This document shows positions 13,692 through 20,530 of a DNA stretch of 21,615 nt, piece after piece (the stretch's first letter is position 1; every line of letters begins with the position of its first letter). The notes beneath the pieces are model-generated. The model saw only the letters and a list, made by a program, of their open reading frames with translations. It was not told where the DNA came from and did not search any database. A program made the translations under genes and the position numbers. The stretch covers positions 1 to 21,615 of the forward strand of contig DFBW01000314.1 of the NCBI GenBank assembly GCA_002366775.1. The letters run 5' to 3'. The DNA is from Roseovarius sp. UBA3070 (lineage in GTDB: Bacteria; Pseudomonadota; Alphaproteobacteria; Rhodobacterales; Rhodobacteraceae).

Positions 13692-14466
13692 AGCGCACGG
13701 AGCCGAAGATAAAGGTCTGGAACTGGTGTTCCACCCGATGGATCAGTTTATCGTCAAGCCACTGTTTGGCGATGGCGGCGTGGGCACGTTTACCATTACA
13801 AACGTGACGCTTTGGATGGCCATTACGGTTCTGGCGATTGTTGCTTTGCTGGTTTTGGGCACGTCGGGGCGTAACACTGTTCCGTCACGCATTCAGTCGA
13901 TTGCGGAACTGGCCTACGGCTTTATTCGCAAGATGGTTGAGGATGTGGCAGGCAAAGATGCGCTGCCGTATTTCCCCTATATCATGACGTTGTTCATCTT
14001 TATCGTGTTTTCGAACTTCCTTGGGCTGTTGCCCGGTGCCTTTACCACAACCAGCCATATTGCGGTCACTGCGGTTATGGCGATGGCGGTATTCCTGGCG
14101 GTGACCATTCTGGGCTTTGTCAAAAACGGCTTTGGTTTTCTGAGTGTCTTTTGGATCAGCTCTGCCCCGCTGCCGTTGCGCCCCATTCTGGCACTGATCG
14201 AAGTGATCTCGTATTTTGTGCGCCCTGTCAGCCACTCTATTCGTCTGGCGGGTAATATGATGGCTGGTCACGCTGTTATCAAAGTGTTTGCAGCCTTCGC
14301 ACCCATGGTGCTGATCGGATGGATTGGTGTTCTGGTGACGCCGCTGTCGATCATTGCGATCACCGCGATCTATGCACTTGAAGTGCTGGTGGCCTTTATT
14401 CAGGCCTATGTCTTTACCATCCTGACGTGCGTGTATCTGAAAGATGCGCTGCATCCACACCACTAA
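13681..14466 (+). CDS. atpB: F0F1 ATP synthase subunit a
   Basis: 261 residues from ATG at 13681 ([20 protein letters not shown]). Forms the proton half-channels beside the c-ring in the inner membrane. Five or six hydrophobic segments are seen. The essential arginine is Arg188 in [13 protein letters not shown], equivalent to E. coli Arg210. Other landmarks are [10 protein letters not shown] (about 110-119) and the C-terminal [20 protein letters not shown]. The frame is open upstream to 13597, but that lies inside atpI. GAGAGGG upstream gives a fair ribosome site, and the overlap with atpI suggests coupling. Confidence 0.96.
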   Translation: MATEAHGAEDKGLELVFHPMDQFIVKPLFGDGGVGTFTITNVTLWMAITVLAIVALLVLGTSGRNTVPSRIQSIAELAYGFIRKMVEDVAGKDALPYFPYIMTLFIFIVFSNFLGLLPGAFTTTSHIAVTAVMAMAVFLAVTILGFVKNGFGFLSVFWISSAPLPLRPILALIEVISYFVRPVSHSIRLAGNMMAGHAVIKVFAAFAPMVLIGWIGVLVTPLSIIAITAIYALEVLVAFIQAYVFTILTCVYLKDALHPHH

Positions 14467-14470
14467 GGGA

Positions 14471-14495
14471 ATGGTGGGGTTAAACCCCACCCTAC
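14471..14495 (+). repeat. REP-like palindrome, copy 2, before atpE
   Basis: Perfect 7-bp arms GGTGGGG (14473-14479) and CCCCACC (14485-14491) with loop TTAAA, followed by CTACG. It differs from the copy at 5337-5355 only in the loop. It begins 5 nt after the atpB stop. A second small hairpin, GCGGG-GCAA-CCCGC (14505-14518) with a GNRA-type tetraloop, follows it. Together they may act as an RNA-stability or processing element between atpB and atpE. Confidence 0.65.
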
Positions 14496-14559
14496 GAAAC
14501 AACCGCGGGGCAACCCGCAAAACAAATCGAATGCTAATTCCAACGTAAGGAGAATACTC

Positions 14560-14796
14560 ATGGAAGGCGATATCGTACAAATGGGCGCATACATCGGCGC
14601 TGGTCTGGCCTGTACAGGCATGGGCGGCGCGGCTGTTGGTGTGGGCCACGTTGTTGGTAATTTCTTGTCGGGTGCCCTGCGCAACCCATCGGCTGCTGGT
14701 GGTCAAACCGCGACCATGTTCATCGGTATCGCGTTCTCGGAAGCGCTGGGGATCTTCTCGTTCCTCGTTGCCCTTCTGTTGATGTTTGCTGTCTAA
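14560..14796 (+). CDS. atpE: F0F1 ATP synthase subunit c
   Basis: 78-residue proteolipid of the rotor ring. Two membrane helices (about 9-33 and 51-76) are joined by the polar loop with Arg41-Asn42-Pro43. The proton-carrying carboxylate is Glu61 ([20 protein letters not shown]). The first helix is glycine-rich ([17 protein letters not shown]) as usual. There is no clear Na+ ligand set, so it is probably proton-coupled. AAGGAG lies upstream of ATG 14560. It is flanked by spacers of 93 and 88 bp, unlike the other genes in the operon, each containing a hairpin. Confidence 0.97.
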   Translation: MEGDIVQMGAYIGAGLACTGMGGAAVGVGHVVGNFLSGALRNPSAAGGQTATMFIGIAFSEALGIFSFLVALLLMFAV

Positions 14797-14824
14797 ACCT
14801 TACAGAAACTGATCCTTACGCGGG

Positions 14825-14850
14825 GGTGGAAAGCCAAAGGGCATTCCACC
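14825..14850 (+). promoter_or_regulatory. Hairpin between atpE and atpF'
   Basis: GGTGGAA (14825-14831) pairs with TTCCACC (14844-14850). Inside, after an A-A mismatch, GCC pairs with GGC around the loop AAAG. It is followed by TCATG rather than T residues, so it is more likely a 3' stabiliser of the atpE message or a partial attenuator than a full terminator. Confidence 0.5.
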
Positions 14851-14884
14851 TCATGTAACCGGAAAGTTCCTGAGGGAGGACGAC

Positions 14885-15427
14885 ATGGCAACTGAAACGC
14901 ACGAGGCTACGGGTCACGGAGCAGCTGAAGCTGCTGATGTCGGCATGCCGCAGCTGGATTTCACGACGTATGGCAACCAGATATTCTGGCTTGTTGTCAC
15001 GCTGGTCGTGATCTTTTTCGTTCTGTCTCGTATCGCCCTGCCGCGCATCGCTGCGGTATTGGCTGAACGGCAAGGGACGATTACCAATGATTTGGCCGCT
15101 GCCGAAGACCTGAAGGTCAAGGCAGTTGAAGCCGAAGACGCCTATAACAAAGCACTGGCTGATGCCCGCGTTGAAGCGCAGAATATCGTGAACGCGACCA
15201 AGGCCGAAATCAAAGGCCAGATCGACGACGCGATTGCCAAAGCGGACGCTGACATTTCAGCCAAAGCAGCGGAAGGCGAAAAGAAAATCGCCGAAATCCG
15301 CGCAGGTGCGTTGGAAAGCGTGAAAGTCGTGGCCAAGGATACGGCCAAGGAAATCGTGGCGGCCATGGGCGGCAAGGCAGATGCCAAGTCTGTCACTGCG
15401 GCCATCACAGCACGGATGAAGGGGTAA
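14885..15427 (+). CDS. atpF': F0F1 ATP synthase subunit b'
   Basis: 180 residues. It makes a peripheral-stalk heterodimer with subunit b. N-terminal Ala/Glu/His-rich tail, then one membrane helix (about 31-52, [23 protein letters not shown]), then a long amphipathic coiled coil ([20 protein letters not shown] and onward). GGGAGG precedes ATG 14885. The gene is found as a duplicated b gene in photosynthetic and alphaproteobacterial lineages and is also called atpG, atpX or atpF2. It ends 5 nt before atpF. Confidence 0.93.
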   Translation: MATETHEATGHGAAEAADVGMPQLDFTTYGNQIFWLVVTLVVIFFVLSRIALPRIAAVLAERQGTITNDLAAAEDLKVKAVEAEDAYNKALADARVEAQNIVNATKAEIKGQIDDAIAKADADISAKAAEGEKKIAEIRAGALESVKVVAKDTAKEIVAAMGGKADAKSVTAAITARMKG

Positions 15428-15432
15428 GCGAC

Positions 15433-15993
15433 ATGATGCGTTTCATTGCAACACTGATTGCCCTGACCATGGCCAGCCCTGCGCTGGCAGCTTCCGGGCC
15501 GTTCTTTTCACTGACGAACACCAACTTTGTGGTTCTGATCTCGTTCCTGCTGTTTGTGGCTGTGCTGTTGTACCTCAAGGTGCCATCCATGTTGGGTGGT
15601 CTTTTGGACAAACGCGCCGAAGGCATCCAGGGCGAGCTGGACGAGGCCCGTGCCCTGCGTGAAGAAGCGCAGACTTTGCTGGCCTCTTACGAGCGCAAGC
15701 AAAAAGAAGTGCAAGAGCAGGCCGACCGGATCGTGGCCCATGCCAAGGAAGAGGCCGCTGAGGCCGCAGAACTGGCCAAGGCTGATCTGAAGGCGTCTAT
15801 CGCGCGGCGTTTGCAGGCTGCCGAAGATCAGATCTCTTCGGCCGAGCAAGGTGCCGTGAAAGAGGTGCGTGACCAGGCGGTGATCATCGCCGTGGCCGCG
15901 GCCCGTGATGTGATCGCCAAGCAGATGACCGCCACCGACGGCAACAAGCTGATCGATGCCGCCATCGCTGATGTGGACGCCAAGCTGCACTAA
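15433..15993 (+). CDS. atpF: F0F1 ATP synthase subunit b
   Basis: 186 residues from ATG 15433; a second ATG follows at once (15436) and could be the start. The N-terminus MMRFIATLIALTMASPALAA looks like a cleavable signal peptide, as in Rhodobacter b subunits. A membrane helix (about 31-48, FVVLISFLLFVAVLLYLKVP) and a long charged coiled coil follow. It forms the peripheral stalk with b' and holds F1 against rotation. It is the last gene before the terminator, so the F1 genes must be elsewhere. Confidence 0.95.
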   Translation: MMRFIATLIALTMASPALAASGPFFSLTNTNFVVLISFLLFVAVLLYLKVPSMLGGLLDKRAEGIQGELDEARALREEAQTLLASYERKQKEVQEQADRIVAHAKEEAAEAAELAKADLKASIARRLQAAEDQISSAEQGAVKEVRDQAVIIAVAAARDVIAKQMTATDGNKLIDAAIADVDAKLH

Positions 15994-16015
15994 GCAGAAC
16001 TGGTAGAAAAACTAT

Positions 16016-16054
16016 AAAGGGCCTGGATGTTATGCATCCGGGCCTTTTGTTTTG
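16016..16054 (+). terminator. Rho-independent terminator of the Fo operon
   Basis: A 14-bp stem (16016-16029 with 16034-16047), containing two G-T wobbles, has a TTAT tetraloop and runs into TTTTGTTTTG. It starts 22 nt after the atpF stop. A textbook terminator for the plus strand. Confidence 0.9.
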
Positions 16055-16202
16055 AGGCGTGTTTTGAGATGATAAATATGGTCGGCGGGTAGTTTGATTG
16101 AGAGCGGATTGGCAACGCAAGCGGATTCTGAATCTGCAAATATGCGACGGGTCTCTGATTACGCTAACGAAAGCTCAGCCTTACTAATCTGCGCTGGTAT
16201 CC
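16055..16202. other. Intergenic stretch with a near-palindrome and direct repeat
   Basis: Lies between two converging terminators. AGCGGATT occurs twice (16103-16110 and 16120-16127). The second copy is part of a near-perfect 17-nt dyad (16121-16137, GCGGATTC-T-GAATCTGC) that contains GANTC sites. No coding frame or RNA gene is seen. Confidence 0.4.
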
Positions 16203-16233
16203 CAAAAGAAGGGGGGCCGTTTAACCGGCCCCT
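16203..16233 (-). terminator. Rho-independent terminator of the LysM gene
   Basis: On the minus strand GGGGCCG (16232-16226) pairs with CGGCCCC (16219-16213) around a 6-nt loop, followed by CCTTCTTTTG. It ends the LysM-protein transcript and faces the Fo operon terminator. Confidence 0.75.
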
Positions 16234-16250
16234 CAATCCGTTCCTGCCTG

Positions 16251-16283
16251 GAACTTAACTGGAAAATTACTGGAAATTTACTG
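16251..16283 (-). repeat. Three 11-bp tandem repeats at the LysM stop codon
   Basis: Read on the minus strand: CAGTAAATTTC, CAGTAATTTTC, CAGTTAAGTTC, directly adjacent. The first unit contains the stop codon. The units repeat further TAA triplets downstream in another frame. Confidence 0.7.
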
Positions 16284-16958
16284 CGCCGGGATCACCAGCT
16301 GTTGGCCCACTTCAACCTGATTGCGCGATTGCAGTAGGTCTCGATTGGCGTTGTAGATGTCCGTGGCCTTGGCCGTGCTGCCATAAAACCGATACGCAAT
16401 CGAGGCGAGGCTATCGCCCGGTTGCACCACATAGGTGCTTGCGCCCAAAGCGCCTGAAACATATGCCGGATTGCTCAGAGCTGCCAACAATGAGACGGTA
16501 TCAACACGCCCATCCTGAGTGATCAAGGATTGTGGCACCTCGACAGTGCCTTTGGCCGCCGCGTCGTTCACCAGAGCGTCGATATAGTCTTCGGACTGCC
16601 CTTGCGTCAGGGCGCTGACGATCAGCTGCTCCAAATTATCGACTGTCGCTGTGGGCGCAACGGCCTGTACCGGCTGTGTTGTCGGCTTCAAAGGCTCCGC
16701 AGGGCGGATGGCTGCTGCAACACTCGCTTGCAAAGCTACCGGTTCGACCTGAGGCAGCTCTGGGGCCAGAGTGGCCGTAGTTCCAAGGCTGTCAGAAAGG
16801 GTTTCAAGCGGGGCCGGGTTGATCTGAGCGCGGGTGACAACGGCATCTACGGTTTCAGGCAAACCTGCATTCAGCGAGCGATCTGAGGATGGCTGCATCA
16901 GGATCAGAACCAAAGTAACGCCCAAAAACAAGATCAATGTTAACGCTGCGCGGATCAT
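16278..16958 (-). CDS. Membrane-anchored LysM-domain protein
   Basis: 226 residues. Residues 3-21 (RAALTLILFLGVTLVLILM) are an uncleaved signal anchor, so the rest should lie in the periplasm. A Pro/Ala/Thr/Val-rich linker (about 30-115) follows. A helical stretch (about 116-170) has VDNLEQLIVSALTQGQSEDY. The C-terminal LysM domain (about 177-224) begins YVVQPGDSLASIAYRFYG, contains DIYNANRDLL and ends VGQQLVIPAQ. LysM binds peptidoglycan, so the protein probably links inner membrane and cell wall; no enzyme domain is present. The start ATG at 16958 has AAGG about 11 nt upstream. It is monocistronic, with its own terminator (16203-16233) and a promoter candidate at 17114-17143. Confidence 0.85.
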   Translation of the reverse strand: MIRAALTLILFLGVTLVLILMQPSSDRSLNAGLPETVDAVVTRAQINPAPLETLSDSLGTTATLAPELPQVEPVALQASVAAAIRPAEPLKPTTQPVQAVAPTATVDNLEQLIVSALTQGQSEDYIDALVNDAAAKGTVEVPQSLITQDGRVDTVSLLAALSNPAYVSGALGASTYVVQPGDSLASIAYRFYGSTAKATDIYNANRDLLQSRNQVEVGQQLVIPAQ

Positions 16959-17078
16959 GGCGCGAATACCTTTCCAGAAACACTCAAATGCAACTCCTGC
17001 GCTTTATTGTAATCAGCAGGTCGCACGTCTATTCCAAATCTAATGGCCGTCAGCCCCACGGCGCTCCTCAACAACAGG

Positions 17079-17158
17079 CGCCTATATATTGCGCCTTATG
17101 ACTGTCGCCACAAGATATAGGCGAAACCGAATCTGTCGGTCAATATGAAGTGATTCGG
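17079..17158 (-). promoter_or_regulatory. Promoter candidate of the LysM gene within two inverted repeats, with GANTC sites
   Basis: On the minus strand TTGACC (17143-17138) and TATATC (17119-17114) are 18 nt apart. One 9-bp inverted repeat, CGCCTATAT/ATATAGGCG (17079-17087 and 17115-17123), covers the -10. A second 7-bp one, CCGAATC/GATTCGG (17127-17133 and 17152-17158), brackets the -35, and both its arms contain GANTC, the CcrM methylation site. The 5' leader would be about 150 nt. The layout suggests an operator and cell-cycle (CcrM/GcrA-type) control; this is inference. Confidence 0.45.
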
Positions 17159-17232
17159 AAATCGGCGATAACACCTGTTTCTTTGGGGGAAATGTGGGTT
17201 TAGGGGTGCCGCACGCGCACCAGTCCTAAATT

Positions 17233-18507
17233 CTAGTCGTTTTCGCGCAAAATATACCCGGCCAGGTAGAGTGACCCACAGATCAGAATGCGTGCATCCG
17301 GGGATGACGCAGTGATCTGGTGGACCGCCTCGACAACCGAGTCGGCGCTTGTTGCCGACAGGCCCACGGCGTTGGACGCCTGAGCCGTGGTCTCGGCGGG
17401 CAGGGTGTTGGCCTCGCCGGGGATCGACACGGCGGTCAGTGTTTGCGCGACATCGGCCAAGGGCGACAGATAGCCAGAGATATCCTTGGTGTTCAGCATA
17501 CCGCAGATCAGATGTGTGGGCCGTTGGGGCAGGCTGGCCAGATGGCGCGCCAATGCTTGTCCGGCGGCGGCATTGTGGCCACCATCAAGCCACAGCTCTG
17601 CTCCTTTCGCGGCCTCGACCAACGGGCCTGACGCCAGCCGTTGCATGCGCGCAGGCCAGTGGGCTTGGCTGACAGCCGCCTCATAGGCCGCTTCACCTAT
17701 CTTAAGGTGGCGCAACGCCGCCAGAGCCGCACCGGCGTTTTCAATCTGATGGGCACCGGGCAGGTTGGGCAGGGGCAGGTCCAGCAGGCCGGTTTCATCT
17801 TGAAAGATCAGCCGCCCACGTTCCTCGGACACATGCCAGTGCTGCCCATGGGCCAAAAGAGGGGCCCCAAGGGCGCGGGCGTGGTCCTCGATCACGTCCA
17901 GGGCGTCATCGGGCTGCGGGCCAACAACGCAAGGGACGCCGCGTTTTATAATTCCGGCCTTTTCAAACGCAATCTTGGCCAGGGTATCGCCCAGAAATTG
18001 CTCATGGTCGATCGACACAGGTGTGATCACCGTCAGCGCAGGCCGGTCCACCACATTGGTGGCATCCAGACGCCCGCCAAGGCCAACTTCCAGCAAGGTG
18101 TAATCCGCAGGTGTGCGGGCCATGGCCAGCAGCGCGGCACAGGTGGTGATCTCAAAATAGGTGATTTGGGCGCCATTGTTGGCCGCATAGCATTCGTCCA
18201 GCACAGCCGTCAGATGATCTTCGGTGATCAAAGTGCCAGCCAGCCGGATACGCTCGTGAAACCGTGCCAGATGGGGCGATGTATAGGCATGCACGCGCTG
18301 CCCGGCTGCCTCAAGCCCGGCGCGTATCATGGCCTGAGTAGAACCCTTGCCATTGGTGCCAGCCAGGTGGATCATTGGGGGCAGGTCATTTTGTGGATTG
18401 CCCAACGCGTCAAGCAGGCGCCAGACGCGATCAAGGACCAAATCCATAACCTTGGGGTGCAGCGCCATCATCCGTTCAAGGATGTGGTCAGATCCGGGCG
18501 CGGTCAT
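17233..18507 (-). CDS. folC: Dihydrofolate synthase / folylpolyglutamate synthase
   Basis: 424 residues. Adds glutamate to dihydropteroate and then to folates, using ATP, in the cytosol. The Mur-ligase-type P-loop is GTNGKGST (50-57). [17 protein letters not shown] and [17 protein letters not shown] are standard FolC segments, followed by [28 protein letters not shown] with the active-site region, and [12 protein letters not shown] in the C-terminal domain. ATG 18507 overlaps the accD stop by 4 nt (ATGA), the conserved accD-folC arrangement. No strong terminator was seen after it, only the inverted repeats at 17079-17158. Confidence 0.96.
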   Translation of the reverse strand: MTAPGSDHILERMMALHPKVMDLVLDRVWRLLDALGNPQNDLPPMIHLAGTNGKGSTQAMIRAGLEAAGQRVHAYTSPHLARFHERIRLAGTLITEDHLTAVLDECYAANNGAQITYFEITTCAALLAMARTPADYTLLEVGLGGRLDATNVVDRPALTVITPVSIDHEQFLGDTLAKIAFEKAGIIKRGVPCVVGPQPDDALDVIEDHARALGAPLLAHGQHWHVSEERGRLIFQDETGLLDLPLPNLPGAHQIENAGAALAALRHLKIGEAAYEAAVSQAHWPARMQRLASGPLVEAAKGAELWLDGGHNAAAGQALARHLASLPQRPTHLICGMLNTKDISGYLSPLADVAQTLTAVSIPGEANTLPAETTAQASNAVGLSATSADSVVEAVHQITASSPDARILICGSLYLAGYILREND

Positions 18508-19436
18508 TTTTTGTCGTTAGGCTCAGGATCGGGCGCGTCCAGCGCTGGTGTGGCCTCTGGGGCAGGCAGCTCGCCTTTGATGGCGGGGGACAGGCCCATC
18601 AGCATCCGGGTGATGGTGATCAGTTCGTCGCGCATTTTGGTGCGCACGATGACGCGGTCCAACATGCCGTGGTCCAGCAGGTATTCGGCGCGTTGAAATC
18701 CTTCGGGCAGTTTTTCCCGGATGGTTTGCTCAATCACCCGTGGCCCGGCAAAGCAGATCAGCGCATTGGGTTCGGCGATATGCACATCACCCAGCATCGC
18801 ATAAGACGCGGTGACGCCCCCCGTGGTGGGATGGGTCAACACAACGATATAGGGCAGGCCTGCCTCTTTGAGCATTTGCACAGCCACTGTGGTGCGCGGC
18901 ATTTGCATCAGGCTCAGGATGCCTTCTTGCATGCGCGCGCCCCCGGCGGCAGAAAACAGGATCAACGGGCATTTGCGCTTCACTGCTTCTTGGGCGGCGG
19001 CGATGATGGCATTGCCCACATACATGCCCATGGATCCGGCCATGAACGAAAAATCCTGTGCAGCGGCCACAATCGGTGTGCGGCCCATTTCGCCGACACC
19101 CACCAGCATGGCTTCTTTTTCGCCGCTGGCCTTTTGGGCCGCTTTCATCCGGTCGGGGTATTTCTTTTGATCGCGGAAATGCAAAGGATCAGCTTTGGGA
19201 ACAGGCACCTCGATTTCGGCGAAGGTACCGCCATCAAACAACCCTTCAAAGCGTTCACGCGGGGTGATGTTCATGTGATGTCCGCAATTGGTGCAAACAT
19301 AGAGATTTGTGCTCAACTCGCGGTGGAACAGCATCGTGCCGCAGCCATCACATTTGGTCCAAAGGTTTTCAGGGATTTCCCGCCGCGAAAAGATCGAGTT
19401 GATCCGCGGGCGTACATAATTGGTAATCCAGTTCAT
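18504..19436 (-). CDS. accD: Acetyl-CoA carboxylase carboxyltransferase subunit beta
   Basis: 310 residues. Together with AccA it transfers carboxyl from biotin on AccB to acetyl-CoA, giving malonyl-CoA for fatty acid synthesis. The N-terminal zinc ribbon uses Cys29, Cys32, Cys48 and Cys51 (CDGC and CTNC). The crotonase-like core includes [23 protein letters not shown] and [32 protein letters not shown], which carry the oxyanion-hole glycines. The C-terminal 25 residues are Pro/Ala/Asp-rich. ATG 19436 has GGGGA about 9 nt upstream. Followed by folC with an ATGA overlap. Confidence 0.97.
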   Translation of the reverse strand: MNWITNYVRPRINSIFSRREIPENLWTKCDGCGTMLFHRELSTNLYVCTNCGHHMNITPRERFEGLFDGGTFAEIEVPVPKADPLHFRDQKKYPDRMKAAQKASGEKEAMLVGVGEMGRTPIVAAAQDFSFMAGSMGMYVGNAIIAAAQEAVKRKCPLILFSAAGGARMQEGILSLMQMPRTTVAVQMLKEAGLPYIVVLTHPTTGGVTASYAMLGDVHIAEPNALICFAGPRVIEQTIREKLPEGFQRAEYLLDHGMLDRVIVRTKMRDELITITRMLMGLSPAIKGELPAPEATPALDAPDPEPNDKK

Positions 19437-19496
19437 GCCAAATGATCCCCTATAGCATTGCCGATCTGAGATAATGGGCTACGCAGCAAATTGCAA

Positions 19497-20396
19497 TCAA
19501 ACCCGTAGCGCAATCCGTGCCGCCAGCCAACAGCATAGCATGATCAGCATCTCAACCGGCATCCAGGCCATCATCAACTGAGAATCTGACACTGAGAACG
19601 GATAGGTAAACAGCGCCAGCCCGTCAAAACTGCCCTCAGGGGCGGCAATCGCAATGGCCATCACATTGTTTGCCAGATGCAGCGCAATCGCTGGCCCCAA
19701 TGTGCCCGAGCGCGCTGTCAGATCGCCCGTGATGAGGGCAAACACCAGCGCCCACACCACCACCAGCCAGGCCGCGGTTTCATCAATGTTGGGATCAAAG
19801 TGCATCATGGCAAACAGCACCGACGGAATACCAATCCACACCAATGGATGCCGGAACCGCGCGGCCAGTTGGCTTTGCAGATATCCGCGAAAGATCAGCT
19901 CTTCGGCCGAGGTTTGGATCAACAGGCCGATCAAGGCCACTGGGAGCAAGACTATCCACAATCCGAAATCTAGGTTTGGCGCGAGTTGTAGCGGTTCAGG
20001 CGCAGGCAACAGAAAGGACAGCAGATAAATCGGCACCAATAGCCTGATCACCTGCCAAAACTGCATCAAAGCAAGGGGTAAGGGCCCCAAAAGCCCGCGC
20101 AGGGGGCGTTTATGGATCAGCCAGAGCGTGATGCGGAGCGCAAGGATCATCGCAACAAAGAAGTAGAGGTTGAGCAATGCGGTCAGCGGCGTGCTGGCAT
20201 TGGCGAGGTCTTGCCCCCAGAAGGGCTGCATCATAGGCGAGAGAAACATGCGGCTCAGCGCGTTGACAAGCGCACTGAGCATCAACGAGATCAGCAAGAA
20301 GACCACCACGAAACCGGCCACACCCGCCGCCAGACGCCCCAGCCCAGCCGAGGGTCGGGCCGGGTCACTCAGGGATTTATGCGGCTCATAACTCAT
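19497..20396 (-). CDS. CPBP-family intramembrane metalloprotease homologue
   Basis: 299 residues with about eight hydrophobic segments. The CPBP (Abi/CAAX protease-like) motifs are present: motif 1 EELIFRGYLQ with Glu165, Glu166 and Arg170; motif 2 FAMMHFD with His199; motif 3 AIALHLANN with His240 and Asn244. Proteins of this family are glutamate-type intramembrane proteases or scaffolds; bacterial members have been linked to protein maturation and bacteriocin immunity. All the expected catalytic residues are here, so activity is plausible, but the substrate is unknown. It lies 60 nt upstream of accD on the same strand and is divergent from ilvD. Confidence 0.85.
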   Translation of the reverse strand: MSYEPHKSLSDPARPSAGLGRLAAGVAGFVVVFLLISLMLSALVNALSRMFLSPMMQPFWGQDLANASTPLTALLNLYFFVAMILALRITLWLIHKRPLRGLLGPLPLALMQFWQVIRLLVPIYLLSFLLPAPEPLQLAPNLDFGLWIVLLPVALIGLLIQTSAEELIFRGYLQSQLAARFRHPLVWIGIPSVLFAMMHFDPNIDETAAWLVVVWALVFALITGDLTARSGTLGPAIALHLANNVMAIAIAAPEGSFDGLALFTYPFSVSDSQLMMAWMPVEMLIMLCCWLAARIALRV

Positions 20397-20472
20397 CAGG
20401 TAACGTTATCTGCGGGGGCGGTGGGGTGCAATCACGGCCTTGGTCGTTTTCAAGGCTCATGACGCTGCATGC

Positions 20473-20501
20473 TTGTGTCACGCACCACTTGGCGTTATCG
20501 C
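20473..20501 (+). promoter_or_regulatory. Promoter candidate for ilvD
   Basis: TTGTGT (20473-20478) and TATCGC (20496-20501) with a 17-nt spacer, 30 nt before the start codon, in the 134-bp divergent spacer between the CPBP gene and ilvD. No leader peptide or attenuator was found in this short space. Confidence 0.4.
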
Positions 20502-20530
20502 AGAGCGAACAAAAATCCCCGGAGGCCGCC

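Noticed and set aside
13885..14706. 273-codon open frame antisense to atpB and atpE
   Set aside because: His/Gln/Arg-rich shadow crossing two well-conserved Fo genes and the spacer between them; no ribosome site.
17641..18696. 351-codon open frame antisense to folC and accD
   Set aside because: It overlaps two certain genes in shadow and has Gly/Gln/His-rich, unrecognisable content.
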